From an uncultured bacterium (GTDB lineage: Bacteria > Patescibacteriota > Minisyncoccia > Phycocordibacterales > PALSA-1337), in contig CAIVGA010000031.1 in assembly GCA_903905325.1 (NCBI GenBank), forward strand, positions 1 through 20,227: a stretch of 20,227 nt of DNA. Reading direction: 5' to 3'. Position numbers and translations under genes: made by a program. Each line of letters starts with the position of its first letter. The stretch's first letter is position 1. Of the stretch, positions 19,906-20,227 are shown one piece after another. The notes beneath the pieces are model-generated. The model did not search any database. It worked only from the letters and a program-made list of their open reading frames with translations, and was not told the origin of the DNA.

Positions 19906-20227
19906 TCGTGTATGAGGGCCGCGCGCCGCACAACGTGCCTGTCATCGTTGAGGTTTACACCGACAACGTGAACCGCACCGCGCCGGAAATCCGCGTGCTC
20001 TTCAAGAAGGGCCAACTCGCCACGGCCGGCAGCAACAAGTTCCTGTTCGACCACGTCGGCCTCGTCGAGGCACATCATCCCGACGCGAAGATTGACCGCG
20101 AAGCCGCCGCCATCGAGGCTGGCGCGAACGAGGTTGAAACGCTCACGCACGAACAGAATGACGACATCCCCGCCGAATCCGCCGGCGCAAAATTTATCTG
20201 CGAACGCACCGCCGTCGCCGAGGTCGC
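19902..20227 (+). CDS. Partial YebC/PmpR-family protein, GC-rich, foreign to the rest
   Basis: A plus-strand frame open to the window end reads VVYEGRAPHNVPVIVEVYTD and continues NVNRTAPEIRVLFKKG, AGSNKFLFDHVGLVE, then EAGANEVE and FICERTAVAEV. This matches the middle of YebC/PmpR/TACO1 proteins: the YEGYGPGGVAVIVE strand, the TDNxNRTxxEVR motif, the S-x-x-F-x-F strand ending in G, and the AIEAGAEDVE helix. The family acts on translation of proline-rich stretches or as a regulator. Both ends are missing: the N-terminal ~100 residues lie beyond the junction. Base composition and third-position GC bias are unlike every other gene here, suggesting a different organism. It is not included in the long minus-strand frame that overlaps it. 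Confidence 0.75.

Noticed and set aside
19869..20150. N-terminal third of the 265-aa minus-strand frame
   Set aside because: It is antisense to a YebC-like coding sequence in GC-rich DNA and is joined to the GNAT-like part only by the composition junction.
1..20227. CRISPR array, IS element, integrase att site or rRNA
   Set aside because: No regularly spaced repeats, transposase or recombinase frames, or rRNA-like sequence were seen. tRNA genes are not flanked by recognisable direct repeats.

Overview
The window looks like a short metagenomic contig from a reduced, AT-rich bacterium, probably of the candidate phyla radiation (Patescibacteria/Parcubacteria type). This placement is inference. 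It rests on an IF-2 cut down to its GTPase core, a DUF4446 protein, a lone PemK/MazF-like protein, very tight gene spacing, and apparently leaderless starts on the housekeeping genes. Codon use is standard, with TGA used as a stop. The last ~330 bases (from about 19.9 kb) differ sharply: about 60% GC, encoding an internal piece of a YebC/PmpR-family protein. They are most simply read as a foreign or chimeric contig end.

Layout. 1-3.5 kb: a DUF4446 membrane protein; a 114-aa orphan gene on the minus strand; the translation operon infB-rbfA; a 127-aa orphan gene. 3.5-4.5 kb (minus): rnhB followed by tRNA-Cys(GCA) and tRNA-Leu(UAA). 4.6-5.3 kb (minus): a shortened prephenate-dehydratase-like/ACT protein. 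5.5-8.7 kb: dnaE. 8.7-10.6 kb (minus): a fragment resembling a NYN domain, a sedolisin-type (S53) peptidase with no prodomain, and the PemK/MazF-like protein. 10.7-11.4 kb: tRNA-Val(GAC) facing a CYTH-domain gene. 11.45-12.95 kb: a transcription unit with a promoter, a strongly structured leader, a terminator and an MFS transporter. 13.0-15.15 kb: a gluzincin-like metallopeptidase and an ABC-F ATPase. 15.15-19.87 kb (minus): a tight five-gene operon, in transcription order a GNAT-like protein (cut at the junction), a pyruvoyl-dependent histidine decarboxylase, a membrane histidine kinase, a diverged S-adenosylhomocysteine-hydrolase-like protein and a NUDIX hydrolase.

The two most interesting items are this histidine-decarboxylase operon, an unusual mix of amine production, sensing and nucleoside-type chemistry, and the leader upstream of the MFS gene. 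That leader can fold into a three-way junction followed by an intrinsic terminator whose loop is complementary to sequence just downstream. I could not match it to a riboswitch class I know.

A third pattern runs through the window. Several housekeeping or operon-leading genes have a -10 box only 6-10 bases before the start codon and no Shine-Dalgarno. Four other genes (114 aa, 127 aa, the ACT protein and MFS) each carry a TTGACA/TTGACT-type -35, a real 5' leader, a Shine-Dalgarno and their own downstream hairpin. The window therefore appears to contain two initiation architectures. No CRISPR array, insertion sequence or rRNA was seen.
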